From NCBI GenBank assembly GCA_002794785.1, contig NBBA01000003.1, positions 2,046,001 through 2,110,000 on the forward strand: 64,000 nucleotides of DNA, read 5' to 3'. This stretch comes from Coniferiporia sulphurascens. Its lineage: Eukaryota > Basidiomycota > Agaricomycetes > Hymenochaetales > Hymenochaetaceae. Positions 21,865 to 33,347 of this stretch are shown in pieces (position 1 is the first letter of the stretch; the number at the start of each line of letters is the position of its first letter). A model generated the notes under the pieces. That model saw nothing but the letters and a program-made list of their open reading frames with translations, ran no database searches and was not told the DNA's origin. The position numbers and the translations under genes are program-made.

Positions 21865-22930
21865 GACTTTTGAACACAAGGACTTCTCTCTGGACCTGCA
21901 CAACTCTACATCACATAAGGTGTTCATTAGTGGAGGCGGCTCTGCTGATGTATACCGTCTCTGTCTGCGAGGTAATGGTGTTGTAGCGATAAAGGAGCCT
22001 GTCATTTGCAGCAGACTCGGAAGCAAACCCTACAAAGATGTGAGTTCAGTGTTTCCGGGATGTACCTTGTGTATAATGTCCTTTTTCTTGAAAGGCTCTT
22101 TCCGCAAACCGGACGGAAATCAAGATGCTGAGGGCATGTAAATACACCAGTATTATCAGTCTTCTTGGAACGGCAGCCCATCCTCACATTCCAGGCCTTT
22201 TTTCCTTGGTGTTCCCATACCTGCAGAATGGGAACTGCTCAATGTTGGAAAGGCACTGGCCCAGAGTCGATGTGGTCAAGATCGTATGCTATCTACACTA
22301 TCATAAAGCAGACCTGGACTAAGAGGATCAGATCAAGGGTGTTGCTTCCACATTGTCGTATCTTCACGGCATGCAGCCTCCGGTCATCCATGGAGACATT
22401 AAAGCAGTATGTACATCGTCCAAGCAATGTTACGAGTACTTACACATGTTTAGGCAAACGTGCTTTTGTCAGACAACTTCAGCCCCCTCCTATCAGATTT
22501 TGGCCTGGCTAACTTCGCTTCCGTCACCACCAAGGATGTGGATGACGACTGGGATCTTCAAGGTAGCATGAGGTGGATGGCTCCAGAACTGTTACATGGT
22601 GAAGAGTGCCGAAAGACAAGTGCAGCTGACATGTGGGCATTCGGGATGTTCATCCTAGAAGTGAGTGAACCCAAACTGATGAAGAAAGGTCCACCACTAA
22701 TCTTGCATGAAATGTAGGTTTCTAGTCAAAAACTGCCTTTCTGTGAACTGGAAGGCAACCAAAAAGTCATACTGGTGCTATCAATGTGCAATTTACCTGT
22801 ATTTCCAGGACAAAACACTGCATTTCCTGTCCATACCGCCATTCATGAACTTGCCGTTTCATGCTGGAATGCGACTCCTTGCGACCGGCCATCTGTGTCT
22901 AATGTGGTCGCTGCATTATCTATGTGGTAG
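21865..22930 (+). CDS. Protein kinase (TKL-like, HGDIK type), start codon split by LINE insertion
   Basis: A compact eukaryotic protein kinase. Exons are 21865-22039, 22095-22283, 22326-22406, 22454-22660 and 22718-22930, with introns of 42-57 bp, all GT-AG and all restoring frame. Without the insertions the frame would start ATG-ACT-TTT and give 288 codons. Visible kinase elements: glycine loop SGGGSADVYRL, catalytic lysine VVAIKEP, helix EIKMLRACKY, catalytic loop HGDIKAANVLL (HGD instead of HRD), SDFGLANF, activation-segment end GSMRWMAPELL, ADMWAFGMFILE, and the closing AVSCWNATPCDRPSV. It stops at TAG 22928-22930. HGDIK loops are typical of the expanded Agaricomycete kinase families. No internal stop is present, unlike the repeats around it. 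The LINE at 20543-21864 removes the ATG and the upstream promoter, so expression from the native start is unlikely. Confidence 0.85.
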
Positions 22931-24066
22931 CAAGGTTAGATTGCTGTACAGTGTCTAGATAGAAAGGCAGCAGTATGGCACTGGAATTAAAATCGATGTG
23001 ACCCTTTCATATAATTTGGTTTCTCACATAGGCTGATTACAATAGTGATTCTCAGGAAGTGACTCCTTCAGGCTTAAGACGCTCAGATGTGTCCTTGTAA
23101 GTTACATACTCCTTCGACTGTATGCAGTCGCAAATGTCTTAAAGGCATGTTACATAAGGATACCAATTAAACTGTCCCTGGGGTCTCACTGGTTAACCCT
23201 TACTAGTGCCGTTTGGCAATCACGTCGATGACTAAATCAAGGTAGGCATGAAAATGATGCGACCACAATTTACTTCTGCTGCCTACCATCCACTTGAGCC
23301 CACTCATTACAGTGCTCTACTGTGAACGAGTGAGTTCTCTAAGGACATCTCTGTTAGGACCAAGGGTAACCGTGGTTAGCTGATGGGACAAGTAGTCAAG
23401 ATAGAGATGAGGCATGTGATTGAGTCAAGAATAAGTCAGTAGATGTTGGTACTTCGCTCAGGAGAAGTCTGAGAGAATTGAGAAGGTGAATTAAACTGGG
23501 GCTCTAGGCTGGCCTAGGCCCTTCTTAAATACATGTAGAAGAAGCTCCGCTTGAATGTGCTCCACAGCGGACACTCCACAATGCTCTGCAGTTGGAGCTA
23601 TGACGCCTCACAGCATTGTCATAGGCCCCACTGACTTGGAGCTGCGTACCAGTGCAAATGACACCATAAGGTGATCATATGAGAAATAACTATCTATGAT
23701 TGGCCATTGGTGCTCCACTGAGCTCCACTGCGCTCCATGCACTCCACTATGCTCCACTAGGCTCCACTGAGCTCATAGTGAAGTCATATGTTGTCATAAT
23801 GACTCTACCATGATGCTTAGGCTGTGTGCGGCACCCCACTGTTACAGCATGCTACCCTGTAGACTTATGTGCTGGTGGCTTGATGTTGATATGCTGCCTA
23901 ATAGCTTGGATGAGGTAAGTCATTAACTTGTCTTGTTGGCCTCCTGTACTGGTTCCTGCATGTTGTCTTGTCATCTTGGACAGTTGTCCATTTAGGGTTT
24001 GTGGCTGGCTTCAGTAAGTGCTTTGGTTCCTGCCGAGTGTGGCTTAATCATGTAATGCGATATCGG
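22931..24066. other. Intergenic region, no recognised gene
   Basis: I see no convincing coding region after the kinase stop. The sequence from about 23310 to 24060 is of mixed composition with a short tandem repeat at 23705-23780. A TGTTAGGACC at 23352 could be an LTR edge, but no partner end or target duplication was found. Confidence 0.5.
23705..23780 (+). repeat. Degenerate GCTCCACT tandem repeat
   Basis: About eight imperfect copies of a nine- to ten-base unit (GCTCCACTG, GCTCCATGC, CTCCACTAT and similar) stand in a row. A single related unit lies near 23555-23580. It is probably a minisatellite. Confidence 0.6.
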
Positions 24067-24561
24067 CTAAAGGTCCATAGGTGGGTACCTTCCAGTTGGT
24101 GTCCTGTCGTCGATCACATTATCCGGCGGTTCATTAATGTGGTTTATCCTAGCGATATGTTGTGTGTATCCTGGAGGTGGTGCCGGGGGTGATCCATTTG
24201 ATAACCATAGTGTTATCATGTAAAGATTAATGTTGCCGATCTGTTGATCGGTGGTCGTTGATCCCTTTGCTGATAGATTCTCGAAGAGGGTGATTACCTT
24301 TGCGTGTAATCGGTGAGCATTAGCTAGGAATGTGTTATCCTGCAACGTCCTGTATGGGAAGGATCCTGAGACCACTTGTAGGTCACATTCCTTGTCATGT
24401 ATGTGCGGGTTCACTATCATCTGGACATGGACGTTGTGCAAAAACTCCTGTACATCGAAGATGTACATTTGTACTGTGTGTGTTACCCTGACCTCTGTGC
24501 CATTGCCTATAGGGTCTACAGCGTGATCTGTAGTTACCTGGCAGTTCATGTACCCTGCCAT
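24067..24561 (-). CDS. Unknown 164-codon open frame
   Basis: A true ATG start at 24561 gives MAGYMNCQVTTDHAV, followed by EVRVTHTVQMYIFDVQEF, ANAHRLHAKVITLF and TPTGRYPPMDL, ending in a stop at 24067. Composition is that of an ordinary soluble protein, with no signal peptide or membrane segment. The start codon lies directly against the T-rich tail of a LINE at 24562, so the true 5' part may have been cut away. I do not recognise the family. Confidence 0.35.
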   Translation of the reverse strand: MAGYMNCQVTTDHAVDPIGNGTEVRVTHTVQMYIFDVQEFLHNVHVQMIVNPHIHDKECDLQVVSGSFPYRTLQDNTFLANAHRLHAKVITLFENLSAKGSTTTDQQIGNINLYMITLWLSNGSPPAPPPGYTQHIARINHINEPPDNVIDDRTPTGRYPPMDL

Positions 24562-26936
24562 TTTTAAAAATTTAAAAATTTTATTATTCCTGCAGTATTA
24601 CATAATTACAAGCTGCCCCCCCGAAGGGGGGGCCCTAACTACATAACAACGGAGGTGCCTGTCATTGTGCATCACACAAAACTGGGCGGGGGCTCTGCTC
24701 CCCAAAGGGTGCCAAAGTGTGGAGAGCCCCTATTGAGTGAGAGAGACAAGAGAAGGAGGAATACATATCGCTATGAACAAACCAAGCAGGTGAGGGCAGG
24801 CAAAGTAAGAAGCTTAGAAATGAGAAAGGGGAGGCGAGAGTGCCGGCCAGGATGTTTCCATAGGAATCCGAAGGGCAGGCACTAATCAGAGGGAAAAGGG
24901 GGGAGTGTACCTGAGAGCTCCAAAAGGGCTAGGTCCGAGTCCTGGGTTCATGGTCCGAGCATATGACGCATGTATTCCCTTAGGAGGTCCAAGTCCATAT
25001 CTTCATCAGTGGGGTGTCCGTCTAGGTCCATCACGGCAAAGGAGAGCCAGATGGCGCCTGCGGCGTGGTCGGAGAGGCGGTTTAGGTGCCCCATCAGCTT
25101 TAGCCAGCAGCGCAAAACCAGGAGGCAGTTTTTGTCAGCCCACTCTGAGTGGTGGACTGGGAGAGGGTCCTGAGGTGGCCATACGCGCCATATCTATGGG
25201 TGGAATGTGCTGCAGCCGCCTAGGATGTGAGCGGTTGACTGCATGGGCCATGGGGGGTGGTTGTGCCACCTGCAGTGCGAGATCAGGCTGTGCCTGCGAT
25301 GGTAGGCTGAGTCAAAGCTCAGCCAGTAACCCCTGTAGGGACCGGCATGGCAGAGGACCTGTGTGACTGCAGCTAGCTCACTGCGAGGGTGGTTGACCGA
25401 GTGCACAAGCAGCTTTCTAGGTTGGTGTGAGGGGAGGCCGTGGACTGCCAAGTACTTGTCAGCAGTTGAGGCAAGGGGGTGGGCTAGTGAGAAAGTCCAT
25501 CGCTCCATGAGGGTGCGGACAGCGACTTCTTTTAGTGCAGAGGTGGAGGGTTTAAGGTTGGATGGGGGGAGCTCTGTCGCCAGCTTTGCTTCCATGTCAG
25601 CCCATTCATTGCCGGGGATGTCCAAGTGACCTGGGCACCATACAAAATGAATGGTGAGCTGGGGGTACGAGTCCAGCTGTTAAGCTCAACGGTTACGCAG
25701 TGATCGATGTCGGGGCTTCCTGATCATCGAGGCTGATGATTACGGCAATGGGGCTTCCTAGATGTCATAAGTTGAAGGTGATCGGTGATGGGGCTTCCTG
25801 ATTGTCGAGGAGATATGTGGTGGCCTTCTAGAGGAGTTGGGTTATGATGAAGTGACTGATGATGAGGTAGAGCACACAGAGGGCACTGAGGCACATATAA
25901 TGGGCTTGTATGAACAAAGAGCACAAGCTTAGGGCTTGTGCGATCTACATTACATGCTTATATGCTACTCTATGTGTTTGCTACTGTAGTGGCCTGTGTA
26001 GGGTAGTTTACATGGCTATGGAAGGTCATGGAAACCCAAGGAATGTCTTGGTAATACAGGTAGGGCTATCAGTAAGCAAAGCACATCATGATGGTGCGAT
26101 ATGGTGTCATCATGGCATCTTATGGTTTGGGGCGAATAAGGATGAGTAAGGAAGAGAAATGGGGGAGTTGCGCTGACTGGTGATGACAAAGAGGAAGTGA
26201 GTCAGCGCACTAAGGGGGAAGTAAGGAAAATTGTAACACCAGCAGGGTCTCCACACCCACTTTCCAGACGTGAAGGAGGTGGGCGCCAGGGGCGGCGGCC
26301 CACGTGTGGAAAAGGTGGAGGGCAGTCAGCAAATTGGACAAAAAGAAGATGTCCAATGCAACGCACAGTTGTGCCAGGAGGTGGCGTGCAACCCAGCCCA
26401 GGGCCGTGGCGAGGGAGAATTCCTCGGTGTCCGTGGCTGTAGCACAGGTGGGGGACTCCAGTTGGTGGGACCAGAGTCGAGTGTGGCTGAGCATAGCACA
26501 GATGGCCGATCCTGACTTGTTGTCAATGTGGGAGCTGTCTGTGAATACCTGGACATGGGGGGTGTAACCGAGTTGGCATGTGGCCTTTACAAATGACTTT
26601 TGTGTGTCAGCACTAACTGGGGTGGCGGGGGTGGTGAAGCGAACCCGGCCCTGTGTGAAGGCCAGAGGATCCATCCATGGGGGATGCATGTATGCAGGGA
26701 CTTGTTGAACCCAGGGGGCTTGGACCTGCAGAGAAAGGGAGAAAGGTCTGTTAGCTATGTTTTTAAAAAGTTTACAGCCGATAGGGTGAGGGGTGCGCCA
26801 GAGGCATAGTGAATGGGTGGTCTTTATGTATTTGAAATAGAAAGAAAGAGGGGGAATGGAGCAAAGAAAATTAGTGGAATGGGGGGAGGCGCCTTTGAAG
26901 ACACCCAGGATCTGGCAGCAGGCCGTGTTTTGTACA
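24562..26936 (-). mobile_element. Family-A LINE, 5'-truncated, split by a solo LTR
   Basis: Reading leftwards, the copy enters ORF2 near the end of the reverse transcriptase (TVQNTACCQILGVFKG-like, 26936), continues through ORF2 readings such as MHPPWMDPLAFTQGRVRFTT and RNase H (VFTDSSHIDNKSGSA), and reaches the 3' UTR, CTGCAGGAATAAT and a T-rich tail at 24562. A solo LTR at 25678-26238 interrupts the RNase H region. Its 5' break at 26936 touches the tail of the next LINE. No target duplication could be matched, perhaps because both flanks are T-rich. Confidence 0.82.
25678..26238. mobile_element. Solo LTR, family 1, copy a
   Basis: A 561-bp element with ends TGTTAAGCTC...ATTGTAACA, flanked by the five-base duplication CCAGC (25673-25677 and 26239-26243). 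It is in the opposite orientation to the two other copies at 27873 and 58362. TG...CA ends, a five-base duplication and the absence of internal coding sequence make it a solo LTR left after recombination of a full retrotransposon. Confidence 0.88.
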
Positions 26937-27872
26937 GTCTTTTTTTTATTTATTTTTTATTTATTTTATTATTCCTGCAGTATTACATAATTACAAGCTG
27001 CCCCCCCCGAAGGGGGGGGCCCTAACCACATAACAACGGAGGCGCCCATCATTGCACATCACACAAAACTGGGCAGGGGCTCTGCTCCCCAAAGGGTGCC
27101 AAAGTGTGGAGAGCCCCTATTTAGTAAGAAAGATGTGAGAGGGAGGAATACATATCGCTATGAACAAACCATGCGGGTAGGGGCAGGTTAAAGTAAGAAG
27201 CTTAGAAATGGAAAGGGAGGGCGAGAGTGCCAGCCAAGATGTATCTTGTGGGAATCCAAAAGGCAGGCTTTTACTCGAGTGGAAAGGGAGGGAGCATACC
27301 TGATAGCTCCAAAAGGGCTGGGTCCGAGTCCCAGGTTTGAGGTCCAAGCATACAATGTATGTAATCCCTTAGGAGGTCCAGGTCCATATTCTCGTCAGTT
27401 GGGTGTCCATCAAGGTCCATTGCAGCAAAAGACAGCCGGATGGCGCCCGTGGCACAGTCAGAAAGGCGGTTTAGATGCCCCATCAGCTTTAGCCAGCGGC
27501 GCAGAACCGGGAGGCAGTTTTTGTCAGCCCACTCTGAGTGGTGGACTGGGAGAGGGTCCTGAGGTGGCCACACATGCCGTATCCATGAGTGGAAGGTACT
27601 ACAGCCGCCAAGGATGTGGGCGGTCGACTGTGTGGGCCAGGGGGGGTGGTTGTGCCATCTGCAATGCGAGATCAGGCCATGCCTGCAGCGGTAGGCTGAG
27701 TCGAAGCTCAGCCAGTAGCCCCCATAGGGACCAGCACGGCAGAGGACCTGTGCAACTGCAGATAGCTCACTGCATGGGTGGTCGACCGAGTGCATGAGAA
27801 GCTTTCAAGGTCGGCATGAAGGGAGGCCGTGGACTGCCAGGTACTTATTGGTGGTCAAGGCAAGGGGGCGAG

Positions 27873-28431
27873 TGTTACAATTTTCCTTTACTTTTCCTTA
27901 TGCGCTGACTCACTTCCTCTTCATCATCATCAGTCAGTGCAACTCCCCCATTTCTCTGCCTTACTCATCCTTATTCGCCTCATGCCATAAGACGCCACAA
28001 TGACGCCTTATTGCACCATCATGACGTGCTTTGCTTACTGATCACTGTACTTGTATTACCAAGGCCGTCCTTGAGTTTCCATGACCTTCTATAAGTCTGG
28101 TAAACACACCTAACCAAGTCACTACAGTAACAAACACATAGAGTAGCATATAAGCATGTAACTTTGGTAGCACAAGCCTTAAGCTTGTGCTCTTTGTTCA
28201 TACAAGCCCATTATCTGCTACCACCAGTCCACTGCGTGCCTCTTGGCCATTAGTCGCTTTGTCATAACCCGACTCGCTATAGAAGCCTACCGCATCCACA
28301 TCACCAATCAGGAAGCCCCATCAACGATCCCCCCTCGACTTACGACATCTAGGAAGCCCCGTTGCCGTACCATCAGTTCCGACAATCAGGAAGCCCTGAC
28401 GTCGATCACCGCGTAACCGTTGAGCTTAACA
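27873..28431. mobile_element. Solo LTR, family 1, copy b
   Basis: A 559-bp element with ends TGTTACAATT...AGCTTAACA, flanked by GCGAG at 27868-27872 and 28432-28436. It shares long stretches with the copies at 25678 (reverse orientation) and 58362 (same orientation), including GGAAGCCC repeats and an ATATAAGCATGTAAC segment that could serve as a TATA region. Confidence 0.88.
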
Positions 28432-29317
28432 GCGAGCTAGCAAGAACGTCCATCGTTCCATGAGGGTGTGAATGGCGACTTCTTTTAGTGTGGAGGTGGA
28501 AGGTTTGAGGTTGGATGGGGGGAGCTCTGTTGCCAGCTTTGCTTCCATGTCAGCCCATTCATTTCCAGGGATGTCTGAGTGTCCAGGGCACCATATGAAA
28601 TGGATGGTGAGCTGGGGGTATGAGTCCAGCAGAGTCTCCACACCCGCTTTCCAAATGTGGAGGAGGTGGGCACCAGGAGCAGTAGCCCAGGTGCGGAAAA
28701 GGTGTAGGGCGGTCAGCAAATTGGACAGAAAGAAGATGTCTGATGTGACACACAATTGCACTGGGAGGCGGCATGCTACCCAGCCCAGAGCCATGGCAAG
28801 GGAAAATTCCTCGGTGTCCGTGGCTGTAGCACAGGTGGGGGACTCCAGTCGGCGAGACCGAAGTTGGGTGTGGCCAAGCATGGCGCAGGTGGCCGAGCCC
28901 GACTTATTGTCAATGTGGGAGCCATTGGTGTATACCTGAATGTGTGGGGTGAGGCCTAGTTGGCACACAGCGGAGATGAATGACTTCCGGGTGTTGGCGC
29001 TAACCGGGGTGACTGGGGTGGTGAAGCGAATGCAGCCTTGTGTGAAGGTCAGGGGATCTGTCCATGGGGGATGCATGTATGCTGGGACCTGTTGAACCTG
29101 GGGGCCTTGGACCTGCAATGAAAGGGAAAAAGGTCTGTTAGCTACGTTTAAATTTTTTTTTGGCCAATAGAGTGGGGAGTGCGCCATAGGCACAGGGAAT
29201 GGGTCGTCTTTATATATTCAAAATAGAAAGAGAGAGGGGGGACAGAGCAAAGAAAATTTGTAGAATGGGGGGAGGCACCTTTGAAGACGCCCAAAATCCA
29301 GCAGCAAGCCATGTTTT

Positions 29318-29761
29318 TGTAAGCCTAGGGGCTCACCACGATCACCCGATGCATACCTGACATGGCCGCTCCGCCCCGCTTGGCAGAGCCGATGCGTGGG
29401 AACACTGCTTGACACTGCCATGTCCCGACAGGCGGTGTCTATCAGCCGATGTGTGGGAAGCTGCTCCAACCCGACAGGCGGTACCGACACATATGTCGGA
29501 CTTGGCACGTGACCAGTCGGACTCATCGGCTTGGTGCGGGAAGGATCGGAATTGGTGCAGACTGTACAGAACCATCATTACATAATGTTCCTGCTATTCC
29601 TGTCCGCTTTCCATACCTTTGTTGCCTCAGTCTATCTGACAGCAACAAAGGTGAGTAGTATTAGCTTGGAATGTATGTAGTCTATCTGACAGCAACAAAG
29701 ACACCTTTGTCCTTTCTGTCTAGGCTGAACTTCAGTGTTGCCAACTTCCGGTTGGCTTCCA
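29318..29761. mobile_element. Solo LTR, family 2
   Basis: A 444-bp insertion begins TGTAAGCC and ends GGCTTCCA; the ends are inverted repeats in seven of eight bases. GTTTT is duplicated at 29313-29317 and 29762-29766. The LINE text joins perfectly when the insertion and one GTTTT are removed (GCAAGCCATGTTTTGCATGG). A short direct repeat, GTCTATCTGACAGCAACAAA, occurs twice inside (about 29631 and 29680). Confidence 0.85.
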
Positions 29762-32649
29762 GTTTTGCATGGCCTGGAGGCAGTTTATCAGTGTTTTTTG
29801 GTGGTGGCCATGGTACCAGACTGGCACCCCCCATGACAGGACAGAACAGATGCAGGAGGTGTACAGGCGGTGGAGGAGGAGGGCCGAGATACCGCGTTGT
29901 GTGTTGCCTAAGATGCAGAGTGCGGCAAGGGTGGAGAGTCCCTTGGAGCGCATGCGCTCAACATGGGGCTTGAAGGAGAGGCCTGGATCCCACCATATCC
30001 CCAACCACTGGAGGGGGATTGAGGGGCGGATTAGGGTGTTGGGGTCGACCTGGATGCCAGCAGTGTCCCAGCCATTGTAGCCAGTGCATCACTGAGGGGG
30101 GTGGAAGTGGAGACACTCCGTCTTGGCGGCTTTGATGTTGAGACCAATGGTGCTGAAGAGGGTGTCGAGTTGTTGGTATGCGCAGGCGAGAGCGCGGCAG
30201 TTGGATGCCACCGAGGGACCTACACAGATGAGTAAGTGGTCGTCAACATATGCCAGGGCAGTGGTGCCGGCTTGGTGAAAGCGCCAGAGGACCACGCCTG
30301 CGAATATAGTTGACAAGATAGGTGAGACTGGCGATCCCTGTGGGGTGCCGAAGTCGGGTTTGGGGGCGGTTGGGAGGGTGGTGCTGTCGAATGAGACAGC
30401 GACCTGCCTGTCCATCATGAAGGATAAACACCAGTTGGCCATGTCCAGGGCACAACCGAGATCCAGCAATTGTTGGTGGAGGAGATGGGGGTGTACCAAA
30501 TTGAAGAAGCCCTGAATGTCAACCACGAGGACCAAACAGACAAGGCCCTCTGAGTGGGCACATTCCGCAATCTGTAGGAGGTGTTGGGCAGCGTCATAGA
30601 CCGAGTGGCCTTGGCGCCCCCCATACTGGTTAGGTGGCAGCCAGCCCTGTGTGTTTGTGAGGTACTGGAGCTGGTTAGCTATGATTTTCTCCAGGAGTTT
30701 CCCTAGGGTCTCCTTGAGGGTGATGGGCCGGTATGATCGCGGCGAGAAGGGGTCCTTCTTGTTCGGTTTCCTGAACATTACCACTTTTGCTGCCCACCAG
30801 CACTCAGGGTGGTGCCCCAAGCGCAGACAGTCATTGAAAAGTGTAAGTATCTCATCGGGGTAGGCATCCACCACCCATTTCAGGGGGTGGTAACCTATTC
30901 CCGAGAGGCCTGGAGCCGACAAGTTGGATGTGTCGGCCAGTGCCCCCGTAAGCTCTGAAGGGAGTATGGGCAGGGCAGCTGGTTGAGTTGGTGGTAGCGG
31001 GATGTCGGTCGCTGCCTGGGGTGGGGGGGGCATAAAGAAGGTTTCTCGGAAGAGCTCACCTTTCTTGTCATCCATCTGGGTGAAGGATCCGTCTCATCGT
31101 TTGAGTGAGGGGATGAGGGTAGGTCGGTTGCCAAGGCCTCTCTTGGCCCAGCTCCAGATGTTGGAGGCATCCGCTTCTGCTGCCTGGTTGGCATAGAACT
31201 GCCATTTGGCTGTCCTAACACCCCTTTTGAAGGCATGTCGAGCTGATGAACGCTGGAGGGGGGTGGTGGCCGTCGTAATGGTGGATAGGAGGGTCTTGCA
31301 GTGGGGGGACCACCATGGGACTTCCATTTTCGATGGTTTTGAGAGGCAGGTGAATGGCTGGAGGGCGGCGACCATAGAGTCGATGACCGCCTTTGCTTTG
31401 ATGTCCAAGGCATGGGTGTCGAGCCCTGGGAGTCGGAAGGCTTCTTCGAGTAGAGGGAAGGCGATATCGGTCCATTCCTCCTTGTCAGCTGGTAACAGCC
31501 GGCATGTCTTTAGGATGGGAGGGGGGGGGCCGAGACAGCCAAGACCAGCGCAGGATGGCATGGTCTGACAGTGGTGAAGGGATGGAGGTAGCCGAATCTA
31601 AAATAGAGTCAGGGTTGACCGCGGGTGGGGCCCAGATCATGTCAATGGGGCACTGATGACGATTGCCATCAGGCCTTGAGTCAGAGTCCAGGATATGGGC
31701 AGGCGCCAGGCCATGCCCACGGAAAAAGTCATCGAGGGGTTGTGCCCCCAAATCATCTCACTGTGTGGCTGGGAGTTCGGACCATGTGTGGTGGTGACGG
31801 TTGAAGTCACCCGCCACAAGTAGAGTGGTGGCTAGCGCCGAGGGGAGTGAGAAAAGGAAGGACTCACCTGGGTACTGAGGGGAGGCATGCTCACGGTCTG
31901 GGGGGTGCATGCCATAATAGTTGCACACCTGGAGGGTGAGTTGGGATCATACCTCCACCGTCAGTACATCGGTGCCATGGGACGCAGCTCTGAGGATCGA
32001 CCATGAGGTGAGGGGGAGGGCCCTGGATACATACATGACTACTCGAGGGCAGACCTCTGGTGGTAGTACAGGTACATAGCCTGGGATGGTGGGGATGTTG
32101 AGGACAGGGGTGCCGTTTGGGTCGGTGAGTGAGGGTTGCAGCCCTATTTGATACCAGGGCAGTTCCTGGATAAGAATTAGGAGCGGGGGGGATGGGTCAG
32201 TTGTAAGGACAGGTATTAGGGAATGTATCACCACAAGTGAGTGGGCAGTGTTCCACCGCAGGATAGAAAGTGACTCTATCATATTTCCTCCATCTGTTCA
32301 TCGGTGGGGTCGGCGGCTAGGGCCTCTTCGATTTGGCAGTAATGCCTCTTCTTAGGGCGGGCCAGCAGGGTGGTGGGGTGGTCGCCCTTGCAGTTGTTGC
32401 GTAGGCAGGGGTGGGGGCATGTGTCGCCTTCTGGCTCTGCATTGGTGGCGCAGTAGGTGCACAATTTGCGGTGATTGCAGGTCAGGTGGGTACCCACGCA
32501 TTCCATGCAACATGGTTGGGCTTGGCAGCCCTTGGTTCCGTGGCCGAGGCCTTGACACTGCTCACATTGGGTGAGGGTGGGGCAAACGGGAGGGACCGAG
32601 AGCCGGAGGGCGGATCCGAACATCCAGACACACGGCCTCTTGAGGAGGC

Positions 32650-33347
32650 TGTTAGACGCAGTCAATCTTCTTTCCTTTTTCATCTATCTCCGATCCTTTT
32701 TCCTTTTCTGTGCTTTCCTTTCATGTTTCCCCTTTTGGCATGATCACCTGTTTCCCCTGATCCCCTTTAGTTGAATGACTCATTATGACTCGTGACCTTT
32801 CCCTTTTGGTAATACCTTCACACATTCTGATTGCCCTATAAGTAGTCGAGCCGAACATTATTGTTTCCTGTTCTTCTCTTCTACTTACCGTCATGTCATC
32901 TAAGCATTACATGTGATCTGAACATAGTCCCTCTGAGTCCCCCCTCAGATTACTAGGTGTTCCTTTCGTGCTAGTCAGTGTTTCGTCGATCTGTGAGGAC
33001 ATTAATGTTGTGTCCCCCCCCGCCGAGCCCACATACAATGCAGGCCCGATGAGCACGCCACCCCGAGAGGACAGCGCAGATGCCAGAAGGATTGCAAGCT
33101 CACCGAGAATCCGATCAGTAGCAACGTTTTCGACAGGTTGCTAAGACCGCCAGTGAGCTCCATGCCCGTTCCCCGCCGCGTTATGGCGACTGATGACTGA
33201 CCCTGGCACACCAGGGTGAGTCGGAACCTTCTCTCGTACGATGCCCAGTCCCAGAGAGTCCAGACAAGGTTGGGTAGCTGCGACTTCCCCCAGCTGACCC
33301 CAGTCACAAAACTGAGATGGTGGTGGTAAGAGGACAAGAAGGATGCC
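32650..33347 (+). mobile_element. LTR-like insertion remnant
   Basis: Foreign DNA interrupts LINE ORF1 directly after GAGGAGGC. It begins TGTTAGACGC, as an LTR would, and contains TATAAGTAG near 32839. Further on a short reading, MSTPPREDSADARRIASS from about 33050, could be the start of a gag gene and is cut by a stop within about 35 codons. The right edge (33317-33344) contains the reverse complement of a LINE 5' end (ATCCTTCTTGTCC...CACCACCATC) joined to unrelated sequence. No second LTR or duplicated target is visible, so the call is tentative. Confidence 0.4.

Larger units (their letters stand above)
27271..32282 (-). pseudogene. LINE ORF2 of the outer copy, interrupted by two LTRs
   Basis: ORF2 starts MIESLSILRWNTAHSL at 32282, overlapping the ORF1 stop (EEI, then ATGA). 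Endonuclease readings include QELPWYQIGLQPSLTDP and LSDHAILRWSW, with frame changes near 31480-31560. The reverse transcriptase is open for 328 codons (30089-31075) with VDIQGFFNLVHP, GTPQGSPVSPIL and AYVDDHLLIC. The connection and RNase H regions continue beyond the LTR at 29318 (VYTNGSHIDNKSGSA, IHFIWCPGHSDIPGNEWAD). They resume after the LTR at 27873 to the end LLELSGMLPPFPLE at about 27290. The YVDD pair is intact here, but stops and two insertions make the gene dead. Confidence 0.8.

Noticed and set aside
13850..22930. A single gene joining the frame at 13850 to the kinase
   Set aside because: After removing both LINEs the upstream frame reaches TGA at the junction, while the kinase frame has its own ATG there.
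23352..24060. Another LTR starting TGTTAGGACC at 23352
   Set aside because: No matching right end and no duplicated target could be found.
26930..26945. The LINE 26937-35608 as a clean insertion into the LINE 24562-26936
   Set aside because: The older copy's sequence does not resume beyond 35608 and no target duplication was found; simple nesting is not supported.
25678..28431. The LTR-like elements at 25678 and 27873 as the two ends of one retrotransposon
   Set aside because: They are in opposite orientation, each has its own different five-base duplication, and the DNA between them is LINE sequence.
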